From: CAYWRO01 sp964460345
Lineage (GTDB): Bacteria; Planctomycetota; Phycisphaerae; Phycisphaerales; UBA1924
Assembly: GCA_964460345.1 (NCBI GenBank)
Contig: CAYWRO010000003.1
Coordinates: 40,561-104,560 of the forward strand
DNA length: 64,000 nt
Reading direction: 5' to 3'
A program made the translations under genes and the position numbers. Of the stretch, positions 25,641-35,589 are shown piece by piece. The notes beneath the pieces were generated by a model, which saw nothing but the letters and a program-made list of their open reading frames with translations, ran no database searches and was not told the DNA's origin. Numbering within the stretch: position 1 is the stretch's first letter; every line of letters starts with the position of its first letter.

Positions 25641-28388
25641 ATGGCTGAGATCAGCCGCGAAAAACTGTTCAAGAAGCTTAACAAGGTCGGCTACAAGGCC
25701 ATGGAGGGCGCCACCGTCTTCTGCAAGCTGCGTGGCAATCCTTACGTGGAACTCGTGCACGTGCTCCACCAGGTGTTGCAGAACCAGGACTCCGACCTGC
25801 ACCGCATCGCCAAGCACTACGAGCTGAACCCGTCGAAGCTCGCGGCGGATATGACGGCGGCGCTCGATGCCCTGCCCCGCGGCGCTTCGTCCATCTCCGA
25901 CTTCTCCTCGCACATCGAGCGCGGCCTCGAAGAAGGATGGACGTACGCCTCCCTGCGGTATGACAGCCCGTGTATCCGCACAGGCCATCTCCTGCTTGGC
26001 CTGATCAAGTCGCGCGAGCTCAAGAACCAGCTTCTGGGGATCTCCCAGGAGTTTGCGAAGGTCAAGCCGGAGGACTTCGGCGACAACTTCTCGAAGGTCG
26101 TCGCCGGCTCTCCCGAAGATGGCTCCACTCCAATGGACGGCACGTCGCTGGCGGGTACCGCCGCGCCCGGCGAGGCCAGCGGCGCGATGCCCGCCCAGAT
26201 GGGCGGTCAGGAAGCGATCAAGCAGTTCTGCGTCGACCTCACGGAGCGGGCCCGCACCGGCAAGATCGACCCGATCGTCGGCCGCGATGAAGAGACCCGT
26301 CAGGTGGTCGACATCCTCATGCGCCGCCGCCAGAACAACCCGATCCTCACCGGCGAGGCCGGCGTCGGCAAGACCGCCGTCGTCGAGGGCTTCGCCCACC
26401 GCATCGTTTCCGGCGACGTTCCCCCGCCGATGAAGGACGTCCGCCTGCTGGAGCTCGACGTCCCCGCGCTCCAGGCCGGCGCCAGCATGAAGGGCGAGTT
26501 CGAGAACCGCCTCAAGCAGGTCATCGAGGAGGTCCGCGCCTCACCCAAGCCCATCATCCTCTTCATCGACGAGGCCCACACGCTCATGGGAGCGGGTGGG
26601 GCTGCCGGCACCGGCGATGCAGCGCAGATCCTCAAGCCTGCCCTCGCCCGCGGCACGCTCCGCACCATCGCCGCCACCACCTGGGCCGAGTACAAGAAGC
26701 ACATCGAGAAGGATCCCGCCCTCACCCGCCGCTTCCAGGTCGTGAAGGTTGATGAGCCGAACGAGGAGAAGGCCATCCGCATGATGCGGAAGGTCACCTC
26801 CATGCTCGAGAACCACCACAAGGTGCAGATCCTCGATGAGGCCATTGAGGCCAGCGTACGCCTCAGTCACCGCTACATCCCCGCTCGCCAGCTTCCCGAC
26901 AAGAGCGTCAGCCTGCTCGACACCGCCGCGGCACGCGTCGCGATCGGGCAGCACGCGATCCCCGCGGAAGTGGACGATTGTCGCCGCCGCATTGAGGCGC
27001 TCAAGACCGAGCAGGAGATTCTCGGGCGTGAGGCCGCAGTCGGGCTCGACCACTCCAAGCGTGCGAGGGAGATCGCCGCGGCGATGGAGGAGGAGAACGG
27101 CCGTCTGAAGGGACTGGAAGCGGACTGGAAGAAGGAGAAAGACCTCGTCGAGAAGATCCTGGCCATCCGCGCCCAGCTCCGCGGCCCCAGCGGAGAAGAG
27201 CCGGTCGAGGGCACTGGCAGCAAGGTGGAAGCCGCCGCCGCCGCCGCGGCAGCCGACGAGAACGCGCCGCAGGCCGCTCAGCTTTCAGAGGGTGAGCGGG
27301 CCAAGCTTTTGGCTGAACTGAAGGAGCTTCAGAAGGAACTCGCCGAGGTTCAGGGCGATTCGCCCCTGATTCTTCCCAGTGTCGATGAGCAGGCCGTCGC
27401 CGCCGTCGTGGCGGACTGGACGGGCATCCCCGTCGGCCGCATGGTCAAGAACGAGATCGAGGCTGTCCTGAAGCTCGGTGAGACGCTGGGCAAGCGCGTC
27501 ATCGGCCAGCAGCACGGGTTGGACGCCATCGCTTCGCGCATCCAGACCAGCCGGGCTTCGCTCGATAATCCCGGCAAGCCGATCGGCGTCTTCCTGCTGG
27601 CCGGACCGTCCGGCGTCGGCAAGACCGAGACGGCCCTGGCGCTGGCCGAGGCGCTTTACGGCGGCGAGCAGAACGTCATCACCATCAACATGAGCGAGTT
27701 CCAGGAGGCGCACACCGTCAGCACGCTCAAGGGCGCACCTCCCGGATACGTCGGTTACGGGGAGGGCGGCATCCTGACGGAGGCCGTCCGCCGCAAGCCC
27801 TACTCCGTCGTTCTGCTGGACGAGGTGGAAAAGGCCCACTCCGATGTGCACGAGATCTTCTTCCAGGTCTTCGACAAGGGCGTGATGGAGGATGGCGAGG
27901 GTCGCCTGATCGACTTCAAGAACACGATCATCCTGCTCACGAGCAACGTCGGCTCGGACCTGATCATGAATATGTGCCGCGACCCGGAGCTGATGCCCGC
28001 CGTCGAGGGCCTGCAGAAGGCCCTGCGCGATCCGCTGCTGAAGGTCTTCCCTGCAGCGCTGCTCGGCCGGCTCGTGGTCATCCCCTACTTCCCCCTCTCC
28101 GACGACATGCTCAAGGCGATCATCCGCTTGCAACTCGGTCGCATCGAGCGTCGCATCCGCGAGAACCACGAGGTCGAGTTCGCGTACACCGACGAAGTCG
28201 TGGATCACGTTGCGGCCCGCTGCACGGAAGTGGAAAGCGGCGGCCGCATGGTCGACGCCATTTTGACCAACACGATGCTCCCAGCGATGAGCCAGGAGTT
28301 CCTCAAGCGCATGATCGAGGGACGCCCGATCGCGCGCGTGGACATCACCATCAAGGATGGCGACTTCGCCTATTCGTTCGAAGGCTGA
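25641..28388 (+). CDS. clpV: T6SS AAA+ ATPase ClpV (TssH)
   Basis: A 915-residue ClpB-like ATPase. There is a Clp-N domain in the first 155 residues, Walker A motif GEAGVGKTAV (about 238-247) with Walker B in ILFIDEAHTLMG, and a coiled-coil M region about 430-500. An Ala/Glu-rich insertion follows around 530-545. The second AAA module has Walker A GPSGVGKTE (about 655) and LLDEVEKAH. The position between tssG and vgrG, with TssB/TssC upstream, identifies it as the sheath-recycling unfoldase rather than ClpB. GGAG precedes the ATG. Confidence 0.96.
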   Translation: MAEISREKLFKKLNKVGYKAMEGATVFCKLRGNPYVELVHVLHQVLQNQDSDLHRIAKHYELNPSKLAADMTAALDALPRGASSISDFSSHIERGLEEGWTYASLRYDSPCIRTGHLLLGLIKSRELKNQLLGISQEFAKVKPEDFGDNFSKVVAGSPEDGSTPMDGTSLAGTAAPGEASGAMPAQMGGQEAIKQFCVDLTERARTGKIDPIVGRDEETRQVVDILMRRRQNNPILTGEAGVGKTAVVEGFAHRIVSGDVPPPMKDVRLLELDVPALQAGASMKGEFENRLKQVIEEVRASPKPIILFIDEAHTLMGAGGAAGTGDAAQILKPALARGTLRTIAATTWAEYKKHIEKDPALTRRFQVVKVDEPNEEKAIRMMRKVTSMLENHHKVQILDEAIEASVRLSHRYIPARQLPDKSVSLLDTAAARVAIGQHAIPAEVDDCRRRIEALKTEQEILGREAAVGLDHSKRAREIAAAMEEENGRLKGLEADWKKEKDLVEKILAIRAQLRGPSGEEPVEGTGSKVEAAAAAAAADENAPQAAQLSEGERAKLLAELKELQKELAEVQGDSPLILPSVDEQAVAAVVADWTGIPVGRMVKNEIEAVLKLGETLGKRVIGQQHGLDAIASRIQTSRASLDNPGKPIGVFLLAGPSGVGKTETALALAEALYGGEQNVITINMSEFQEAHTVSTLKGAPPGYVGYGEGGILTEAVRRKPYSVVLLDEVEKAHSDVHEIFFQVFDKGVMEDGEGRLIDFKNTIILLTSNVGSDLIMNMCRDPELMPAVEGLQKALRDPLLKVFPAALLGRLVVIPYFPLSDDMLKAIIRLQLGRIERRIRENHEVEFAYTDEVVDHVAARCTEVESGGRMVDAILTNTMLPAMSQEFLKRMIEGRPIARVDITIKDGDFAYSFEG

Positions 28389-28414
28389 TTCACGTCTGAA
28401 GGAGACAAGCTCAA

Positions 28415-29257
28415 ATGGGAATGGAGCGGCTGCCTGGTCCGGTTGGCATCGACGTTTGCCCTGTCGCGATTGACGACGGGACAAACGGGCGGTGGTCATC
28501 CAACGCGGCCGCAATTCTCTTCCAGCCGCCCGCGGACGCCGCCGCGCTCTTCCGGCTTCACAAGACGGTCGAGTCGGGCGCACCCGCCTGCTGGGACTGG
28601 CGCGAGCTGGCCGAGATGCGCTCTGTCGCAAAGGCGCTCCTGCCCGCCGGCTATCTTGGCGTCCCCCGCGAGACGCTCATCCACTCCCTCTACGGCGCCG
28701 TGGTCGCCTCCGCCGCGGAGCGGCATTTGGATGTCCGCGAGGTAGGCAAGAACGCCGGCGAGGATGTGGAGGAGATGCTCGAAGCCGTCGGACGAAAGGC
28801 GGGTGACGCTTGGTGCGCCGCCTTCGCCGCCCAGATGCACCGCCTTGCCGCCACGTGGCTCGGTGGGTTGACCACGTGTCCCCAGGAGGCGGCCGTGCAA
28901 CTCATGTGGGGATCGGCCCGCGCCGCATCCGTCAAGACGTTTACAAAGGATGATGTCCACGGCGGCACGGAGCGCCCCCGCGCGGGCGATGTCTTCATCA
29001 TGGCCAAGGCCGGCGCCTACGACCGCCTCACCGCCATGACGAAACGGCTCTGGGATAGCGCCATCACCAGCACCCACGCCGGGCTGGTCGTGGGTTACGA
29101 CGCAGGCTCATTCACGGTAACGACAATCGAGGGCAACACGGATCCGGGTGGCGGACGCGAGGGCGACGGGGTCTACCTGCGCGAGCGCGTCATAAAGAAG
29201 AGTCCAACATCAGGCGCGGCGATCCTGGGCTTTGTCCGCCCGACAATCATCATGTAG
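28415..29257 (+). CDS. CHAP/NlpC-P60-like cysteine hydrolase, candidate T6SS effector
   Basis: A 280-residue protein without a signal peptide. The central and C-terminal part follows the CHAP/NlpC-P60-type layout: LDVREVGKNAGEDVEEML, then GDAWCAAFAAQM with the likely nucleophile Cys134. GDVFIM follows, then THAGLVVGYD with His221, and TIEGNTD with Glu239/Asn241 before a final GVYLRERVI strand. Such enzymes cleave peptidoglycan peptides or amide bonds. It lies between clpV and vgrG in the T6SS operon, and no signal peptide means export would need the T6SS. I infer a cell-wall-degrading effector delivered by VgrG or the PAAR-like protein. No adjacent small immunity-like gene is seen. AAGGAGA gives a strong ribosome binding site. 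Confidence 0.75.
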   Translation: MGMERLPGPVGIDVCPVAIDDGTNGRWSSNAAAILFQPPADAAALFRLHKTVESGAPACWDWRELAEMRSVAKALLPAGYLGVPRETLIHSLYGAVVASAAERHLDVREVGKNAGEDVEEMLEAVGRKAGDAWCAAFAAQMHRLAATWLGGLTTCPQEAAVQLMWGSARAASVKTFTKDDVHGGTERPRAGDVFIMAKAGAYDRLTAMTKRLWDSAITSTHAGLVVGYDAGSFTVTTIEGNTDPGGGREGDGVYLRERVIKKSPTSGAAILGFVRPTIIM

Positions 29258-29293
29258 AGTGCGCCGGTTCAGCCCGGCAAACGGAGCAGAACG

Positions 29294-31525
29294 ATGGAGT
29301 TCACCCAGAAGAACAGGACCATGACGCTTTCGACGCCGCTCGGCGACGATGTGCTGTTGATCCGCTCCATCTCCGGGACCGAGGAGCTGGCACGCCCCTT
29401 CGCCTACGAGATGGAGCTGCTCAGCAAGAAAAACGATCTGACCTTCGAAGAGATCCTCGGCCAGAACGTCACGGTCACAATCGAAACCGACAAGGGCGCC
29501 GGCGCCGAGCCGCGCCGCATCAACGGCTTCGTCTCGCAGTTCAGCCAGACCGGACAGGTCGAGAAGCTCACACGCTACCGCGCTCGAATTGTGCCGTGGC
29601 TGTGGTTCCTCACGCGGACAAGCGACTGCCGCATCTTCCAGGAGAAGACGGTCCCGGACATCATCAAGGAGATCCTTGGCGACTTCGGCTTCAGCCAGGA
29701 CCTTGAGGACACCCTTGATCACGGCAAGTACGACAAGTGGGAGTTCTGCGTCCAGTATCGTGAGACGGCCTTCAACTTCATCAGCCGGCTCATGGAGCAG
29801 GAGGGCATCCACTACTACTTCAAGCATCAGAATGGCAAGCACACCATGGTCCTGGCCGACAGCTCCTCCGCGCACGAGCCGGTCGAAGGATGGGAAAAGT
29901 TCCCCTTCTACCCGCCCACCGGTCAGCAGCGCGAAGGCCAGTTCGTGCGGTCGTGGAACCTCGCCAAGCAGATTCTGCCCGGCAAGTACGCCCTGCGCGA
30001 CTTCAACTTCAAAACGCCCAACGCGCCGGTCGACGCCAGCATCATGATCTTCTACAGCGAGCAGGAGCACGCGCACAGCGACTACGAAATGTTCGATTAT
30101 CCCGGCGAGTTCGAGAACGGCGGCGGCGCCGAGAACTACGTCGGCGTTCGCTCCGATGAGCTGCTCAGCCAGTACGAACAGATCACCGGTCAGGCCAACA
30201 CGCGCGCCATGGCAGTCGGCACCAAGTTCGAACTGACCGACCCGTCGAGTTCTCTCCGCGACGATCAGAAACGCGAGTACGTCGTCGTGTCGACGTTGCT
30301 GCAGGCCACGCAGGACATGTTCACCTCCGCCGGCGGTGACGGCAAGAACCTCTTCGATGTCTCGTTTACCGCCATCCCGCTGGGAACGCCCTTCCGTCCC
30401 GCGCGCATCACGCCCAAGCCGACCATTCAGGGGCCGCAGACCGCGATCGTCACGGAGTCAGGCGGCAACAAGCTCAGCGTCGACAAGTACGCCTCCGTCA
30501 AGGTCAAGTTTCACTGGGATCGCCACGGGAAGAACGACGAGACATCCTCGTGCTGGATCCGCGTCTCCCAGGCGTGGGCCGGCCAGGGTTGGGGCTCCTT
30601 CGCGCTGCCCCACGCTGGGCACGAAGTCATCGTCGAGTTCCTGGAGGGTGACCCCGATCGCCCCATCATCACCGGACGCGTCTACAACGAGACGAACAAG
30701 CCCTACCTCGATCCGCCCGGCAACGCGACGATGTTCACCCTTCGCGACCACGGCGGAGATCGCATCGTCCTCGACGGCAAGGACGGCGAACAAATCGTGG
30801 AACTGTACTCGCCGACGACCAACGCCCTCCTGACCCTCGGCGATGCAAAGACAAAGCACAAGGACAAGATCGACGTCAAGGCCAAACGCCCCTTCGGCGG
30901 CTCCGACACCGATGCGGACAAGGGAATCAAGCTCCAGACGGACGATGTCATCGCCCTCCACGCGGGCAAGGACATCGTGTTCGACACGGGCGCGAACTGG
31001 TTCCAGGAGGTCGCCGGCAACTGGAAGGCCAACATCGTCGGCAGCCAGCAGATCGACGTCGCCGTCAACGCGGACTGGAACGTTACCGGCAATCTCACAA
31101 TCAAGATCCAGGGTTCGGAACAGAAGTTCGTCCAGGGCTCCAGTGAGGAGTGGACCTACGTCGACAAGACCACGCGCACGTACGGCACGACGCTCGACAT
31201 GTTTGGCGGCAGCAAGACCAGCCTCATGATGGGCAACTCCAACTCCATTACCCTCGGCAATACCAACTCCGTTTTCGTTGGCGTCGAGTCTTCCGTTAAG
31301 ATCGGCGGCGGTGTTTCCGTCGCGCTGGGCGCCTGGGCCGAGTTCTCCATGGCGGCGAAAATGTCGATCTCCGGTGGTACGAAGTTCGTGATCGACTCGG
31401 TCTCCGCCGATGAGGTCGGCCCCTTCAACAAGAAGACCGCGGCGACAAAGATGACCAACGCACTCGTAAACCTGATCGGCGGAGGAACGCTGATCATCAA
31501 GAACGGCGCTTTGCTGGTGGTGTAG
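29294..31525 (+). CDS. vgrG: T6SS spike protein VgrG (TssI)
   Basis: A 743-residue VgrG. The gp27-like part has LARPFAYEMELLSKKNDLTFE near the N terminus, a YRARIVPWLWFLTRTSDCRIF block, ETAFNFISRLMEQEGIHYYF, and SQAWAGQGWGSFALPHAGHEVIVEFLEGDPDRPIITGRVYN at the start of the gp5-like OB/beta-helix part. The C terminus is a repetitive beta-helix (MGNSNSITLGNTNSVFVGV). It lacks an added enzymatic domain, so it is a structural spike. It sits 36 bases after the CHAP-like gene. Confidence 0.96.
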   Translation: MEFTQKNRTMTLSTPLGDDVLLIRSISGTEELARPFAYEMELLSKKNDLTFEEILGQNVTVTIETDKGAGAEPRRINGFVSQFSQTGQVEKLTRYRARIVPWLWFLTRTSDCRIFQEKTVPDIIKEILGDFGFSQDLEDTLDHGKYDKWEFCVQYRETAFNFISRLMEQEGIHYYFKHQNGKHTMVLADSSSAHEPVEGWEKFPFYPPTGQQREGQFVRSWNLAKQILPGKYALRDFNFKTPNAPVDASIMIFYSEQEHAHSDYEMFDYPGEFENGGGAENYVGVRSDELLSQYEQITGQANTRAMAVGTKFELTDPSSSLRDDQKREYVVVSTLLQATQDMFTSAGGDGKNLFDVSFTAIPLGTPFRPARITPKPTIQGPQTAIVTESGGNKLSVDKYASVKVKFHWDRHGKNDETSSCWIRVSQAWAGQGWGSFALPHAGHEVIVEFLEGDPDRPIITGRVYNETNKPYLDPPGNATMFTLRDHGGDRIVLDGKDGEQIVELYSPTTNALLTLGDAKTKHKDKIDVKAKRPFGGSDTDADKGIKLQTDDVIALHAGKDIVFDTGANWFQEVAGNWKANIVGSQQIDVAVNADWNVTGNLTIKIQGSEQKFVQGSSEEWTYVDKTTRTYGTTLDMFGGSKTSLMMGNSNSITLGNTNSVFVGVESSVKIGGGVSVALGAWAEFSMAAKMSISGGTKFVIDSVSADEVGPFNKKTAATKMTNALVNLIGGGTLIIKNGALLVV

Positions 31526-31571
31526 GCCGGCCGGCGGCTGCATCCAGACCCGGCACACAGATGCGAGCATC

Positions 31572-33857
31572 ATGAGAATCGTCACCGATGGACATCTCAG
31601 CGTCGCCTGGCGCGTCTTCAAGATCCGGCCCCCCCGGCTCTCGATGACGCTGTTCGTCAAGGCGTCGTACGACCTCGTGCCGAATGGGCCCGCGGCGGCC
31701 GGCGAGGCCCAACTCGTCTCCGGCGACCTCTTCGTCGACGACGATCCCGCCAACGCGCTGAAGTATCCTTCCGACCTCGCTCCCTGGAAGCCGCGGGCTG
31801 ATGTCGTCCTTCTCGGTTCCGCCCATGCTCCTGGCGGAAACCCCGTCACCACCCTCCGCGCTTCCATGCAGGTCGGAGGCATCAGCAAGGCCCTCGGCAT
31901 CATCGGTGACCGTACCTGGGAGGGCCGCCGCTTCCTCGGTGTCACCGCCTCCGAGCCCCAGCCTTTCACCACCATGCCGCTCACGTGGGACCGCGCCCTG
32001 GGTGGCCCCAAGGATCGCAACAACCCCGTCGGCCGCGGCCGCGAAGCGGAACCCGGAAAGCCGCTGCCGAATATCGAGATCCCGGGCAAGTTGATTCACG
32101 GTCCCGGCGACCGTGTCGAGCCCGCCGGGTTTGCCCCCATTCCTGCCGGTTGGCCGCCGCGTTGTGAAGGGCTCGGCACCTACAAAGGCAACTGGAAGAA
32201 GGAGCGCTGGCCCTGGTTCCCGGACGACTTCGACTGGAGCCACTTCTGCGCTGCGCCGCGTGACCAGCAGGTCGAGGGTTACCTCCGCGGCGATGAATCC
32301 ATCACTCTCGAGAATCTGCACCCGGAGCACCCAGTCTTCACCGGCGCTTTCCCCGGCGAGCGTGCCCGCGCCGTTGTCCGCTTTGATCTGGGCGAAGGCG
32401 CAGAAGCCCGCGAAGACTACCGCGAAGTCGCGTTGCGACTGGATACGGCCATTCTCCAGCCCGATGACGGCAAGCTCACGCTCATCTGGCGCGGACAGAC
32501 CGATGCGCCGTCAATGAAGCTCAAGGAGCTCCAGCGCGTCTTCGCTTGCGTGGAGAAGATGACACAGGAGCCGCGCTCGCTCGAGACGCTCATCGCCGAC
32601 CTCAACGCCCGGCTGGCGAAGCAGGATGAAGATGCCGGCGGCGATGTCCAGACGCAACTCGACGCGGCGGCGAAGAAGGTCGAAGAGGAGCGCGCCAAGG
32701 CCGAGAAGGAGATCGAGGCGCAGAAGGCCGCCGCCATCGAAGCCGGCGTCGATCCAGCCGCGCTGGAGCCGAAGCCGCTGAGCAAATACGAACAGATCAA
32801 GCAGGGCCGCGATGAACTTGCCGCGATGATCGCCGCCCTCATCGAATCGGGCAAGAAGGAGAGCGATCCGGAGATCGTGCGCGTGCGCGAGATGGATGAG
32901 CAACTCGCCGCGGTGGCCCGTCAACTCGGCGCCGAAACGCCCCCGCCCACGCGCGAACAGGTCGAAGCGATGCTCCGGGAAGGCAAGCCGCTTGTCAAGC
33001 AGGACCTGTCCCGGCTCGACCTGACCGGACTCTCCCTCGCCGGCGTCGACGCCTCCGGTGCAGATTTCACCGAGGCCAATCTCCGCGGCGTCAACCTCGC
33101 CGGCGCCAAGCTGGCCGGCGCACGCATGCACGAGACCGACCTGACGGGTGCAGACCTGAGCAACGCGGTCCTGGACGACGTCGACCTGGTCTTTGCTCAT
33201 CTGGAGGGGGCGCGCTTCAGCGGCGCATCTCTCAACCGCGCCCTGTTCATTCAGAAATCGCTCGCCGGCGCAGACTTCTCCGGGGCCGCCGGCGCAGAGG
33301 CGGAACTGTTCGGTTCAGACCTCGCCGGGGCGAACTTCGCCGGCGCCGCCTTCACCAAGTGCAACTTCATGGGGTGCAATCTCGCCGGCGCGGACTTCCG
33401 CCGCGCGAAGCTCATCGACTGCACGCTGGAGGAAGCCCGTGCGGCGGGCGCGAAGTTTACGTTCGCCGACATCACGCGCATCCGCGCCTCCCGGAAGTCC
33501 GACTTCTCCCGCGGCGACTTCCGCAAGGTCTCCGGCGACGGTGCCCTGTTTCGCGATGCGCGCCTGGATGAGGCGGACTTCTCCGGTGCGATTCTCACGC
33601 GCTCCATGTTCGCGGAAGCCAGCCTGAAGCGGGCCCGCTTCCATCGCGTCCATGCCGCCGGCTCGGATTTTTCCGACGCCATCCTCGAAGATGCAGTGAT
33701 GAGCGAGTCCAACTGGTTTCAGTGCTCCTTCGACCGCGCCCGGATGGTGCGCACCGTGTTCGACGGAAGCAACATGTACGAAGCGTCGTTCTTCGAGTCC
33801 ATCAACGAAGATGCCTCGTTCACGGAGGCAAACCTGCGAATGACCCTCCTGGAGTAG
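31572..33857 (+). CDS. DUF2169 protein with C-terminal pentapeptide repeats (T6SS-associated)
   Basis: A 761-residue protein in three parts. Residues 1-290 match DUF2169, an uncharacterised domain found next to T6SS spike genes (VVLLGSAHAPGG, PLTWDRALGGP, LHPEHPVFTGAFPGERA). Residues about 360-470 are charged and helical, with coiled-coil character (KKVEEERAKAEKEIEAQKAA). Residues about 480-760 are pentapeptide repeats of the A(D/N)LxG type, which fold as a right-handed quadrilateral beta-helix. The neighbours are a second pentapeptide protein and DUF3540 and DUF4150 genes, a recurring set in T6SS clusters. I infer a role in loading or extending the spike; the molecular activity is unknown. 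Confidence 0.85.
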   Translation: MRIVTDGHLSVAWRVFKIRPPRLSMTLFVKASYDLVPNGPAAAGEAQLVSGDLFVDDDPANALKYPSDLAPWKPRADVVLLGSAHAPGGNPVTTLRASMQVGGISKALGIIGDRTWEGRRFLGVTASEPQPFTTMPLTWDRALGGPKDRNNPVGRGREAEPGKPLPNIEIPGKLIHGPGDRVEPAGFAPIPAGWPPRCEGLGTYKGNWKKERWPWFPDDFDWSHFCAAPRDQQVEGYLRGDESITLENLHPEHPVFTGAFPGERARAVVRFDLGEGAEAREDYREVALRLDTAILQPDDGKLTLIWRGQTDAPSMKLKELQRVFACVEKMTQEPRSLETLIADLNARLAKQDEDAGGDVQTQLDAAAKKVEEERAKAEKEIEAQKAAAIEAGVDPAALEPKPLSKYEQIKQGRDELAAMIAALIESGKKESDPEIVRVREMDEQLAAVARQLGAETPPPTREQVEAMLREGKPLVKQDLSRLDLTGLSLAGVDASGADFTEANLRGVNLAGAKLAGARMHETDLTGADLSNAVLDDVDLVFAHLEGARFSGASLNRALFIQKSLAGADFSGAAGAEAELFGSDLAGANFAGAAFTKCNFMGCNLAGADFRRAKLIDCTLEEARAAGAKFTFADITRIRASRKSDFSRGDFRKVSGDGALFRDARLDEADFSGAILTRSMFAEASLKRARFHRVHAAGSDFSDAILEDAVMSESNWFQCSFDRARMVRTVFDGSNMYEASFFESINEDASFTEANLRMTLLE

Positions 33858-33864
33858 ACCGCGC

Positions 33865-35550
33865 GTGTCCGAGGATCTCACCCAATCCCGCCCCAGCGGC
33901 CTTGATGACGGCCGCGCTGCGCCGCCGCAGACCGGCTCCAATGGCGATGATTTCAACGCCGCTGAGGCCATGAAGCGCCGCGCAGCGCCCGGGCGTCTCT
34001 TCCAGCAGGCCGCCATGGCCGGCGGCGATCTCGCGCGGTTCGACCTGACCGGCTCCGCATTCGCCGAGTGCAACCTCGCCCGCGCAGATCTTTCACAGGC
34101 GAAGCTTGCGGGGGCGAAGTTCATCAACTGCGATCTTGCCGGCGCGGACTTCAGCAGGGCCGATCTGGCCGGTGCCGTGTTCGCAGACTGCAACCTTGCC
34201 GGTGCGCAGTTCGGGAGCGCGAGCCTCCGCCAGACACAATTCCTCAACTGCTCGCTGGCCGCCGTGGTCTTCGATCAGGAGCGGCTCGAACAGGTCTCCT
34301 TCGCATCCTCAGACCTCTCCAGCATCGGCAAACTTCCGAAAACTCTCGACAAGTGCCTCTTCCCCCTCGCCGACCTCCGCGGCGTCGATTTCTCCGGCCG
34401 CGTGCTCTCCTACTGCTCGTTCTCCCAGGCAGTGCTCGTCGGCGCGACATTCTCCGGGGCCACGCTGGAAACCTGCGACTTCCTCGGCGCGAGACTGATC
34501 GACCAGCCGGCGGCCGACACCGCCGGCAAGCCCGTGAGCCGCGGCGTCGATTTCTCCGGCGCGACACTCAAGCTCGTGTACTTCTTCGACGCGGCCTTTT
34601 CGCTGTCCGACATCCTGCAGGCCGCCGCGTGGGATGGCGTGCATTTCCGCAAGACCGATTTCCGCGGCGTAGACCTCTCCGCCCGGGATCTCTCGCGCTG
34701 CGCCTTTCGCGAGTGTGACATGCGCGGCGCCATCCTTCGCCAAGCCGTCTTCCAGGACACCGAGTTCACCGGCGCGGACCTCACGGACGCCGACCTGTCC
34801 GGCTCCAGCGGGGTCGGTCCCGTGTTCCTGGGCGCCAACCTGACGAACACGAACTTCACGGAGGCCCAGCTCAAGGGACCCGTTTTCGGCGAAACGACGC
34901 TCGACAGGACGAACTTCACGCGCACCCGCTTCCAGACGGCCATTTTCAAGGACGTCCCGCTCAAGTGGACCGTCATTGATCGCACGGCGTTTCTCGCGTC
35001 CTATCTCGTCGAGCAGGACCTGGCCGGGCGCGACCTGACCGGCTGCGATTTCTCGCACGCAAACTTTGAGGGCGCAAACCTCACGGGGGCGAACTTCTCC
35101 AACTGTCTCGCCGAGACCGCCAATTTCGCGAAGGCCAAGCTCCAGGGCGCAACCTTCAGCGGGGCCAAGCTCAACTTCGCCAACTTCGCCGAGGCAGATC
35201 TCACCACGGCGCGCTTCGGTGGCGCCACCGTCAACGGGGCAAACTTCCAGGGAGCATGGCTGCAGGACGCCAACTTCGCAGAGGCGGACCTGGCCCAGTC
35301 GCGCTTCGTCGACGCCATGGCGTCCGGAGCAGACTTCTCGGGTTGCCCGCTCCTCTACTGCGATTTCTCACACGCCCAGATTAGCGGCGCCAGGTTCGCA
35401 AAGGCCGATCTCTCCTTCGCCAACCTCCACGCCGTGAGCGAGGCCGGGGCCGACTTTGGCGGCGCGAAGACCAGGAAGACCCGCCGCACCGATCTGCACC
35501 GCGACGAGGCGGAGCGGTGGCGTCCGGCAGAGTTCCACATCGATGAGTAA
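33865..35550 (+). CDS. Pentapeptide repeat protein (T6SS-associated)
   Basis: A 561-residue protein that is almost wholly pentapeptide repeats (units such as ADLSQ, AKLAG, AKFIN, CDLAG). They run from about residue 55 to 540, with one break around 140-165 and another about 210-220. The start is a GTG at 33865, 7 bases after the preceding stop. This lets it be translated directly after the DUF2169 protein, whose C-terminal repeats it resembles. It lacks a signal peptide, so a cytoplasmic or T6SS-exported location is likely. The long rigid beta-helix suggests a scaffold or spike-like extension; that is inference. Confidence 0.85.
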   Translation: MSEDLTQSRPSGLDDGRAAPPQTGSNGDDFNAAEAMKRRAAPGRLFQQAAMAGGDLARFDLTGSAFAECNLARADLSQAKLAGAKFINCDLAGADFSRADLAGAVFADCNLAGAQFGSASLRQTQFLNCSLAAVVFDQERLEQVSFASSDLSSIGKLPKTLDKCLFPLADLRGVDFSGRVLSYCSFSQAVLVGATFSGATLETCDFLGARLIDQPAADTAGKPVSRGVDFSGATLKLVYFFDAAFSLSDILQAAAWDGVHFRKTDFRGVDLSARDLSRCAFRECDMRGAILRQAVFQDTEFTGADLTDADLSGSSGVGPVFLGANLTNTNFTEAQLKGPVFGETTLDRTNFTRTRFQTAIFKDVPLKWTVIDRTAFLASYLVEQDLAGRDLTGCDFSHANFEGANLTGANFSNCLAETANFAKAKLQGATFSGAKLNFANFAEADLTTARFGGATVNGANFQGAWLQDANFAEADLAQSRFVDAMASGADFSGCPLLYCDFSHAQISGARFAKADLSFANLHAVSEAGADFGGAKTRKTRRTDLHRDEAERWRPAEFHIDE

Positions 35551-35589
35551 CCGACACGCAGACCGCCAGGTCTGGCCATTTCGGAGTAG

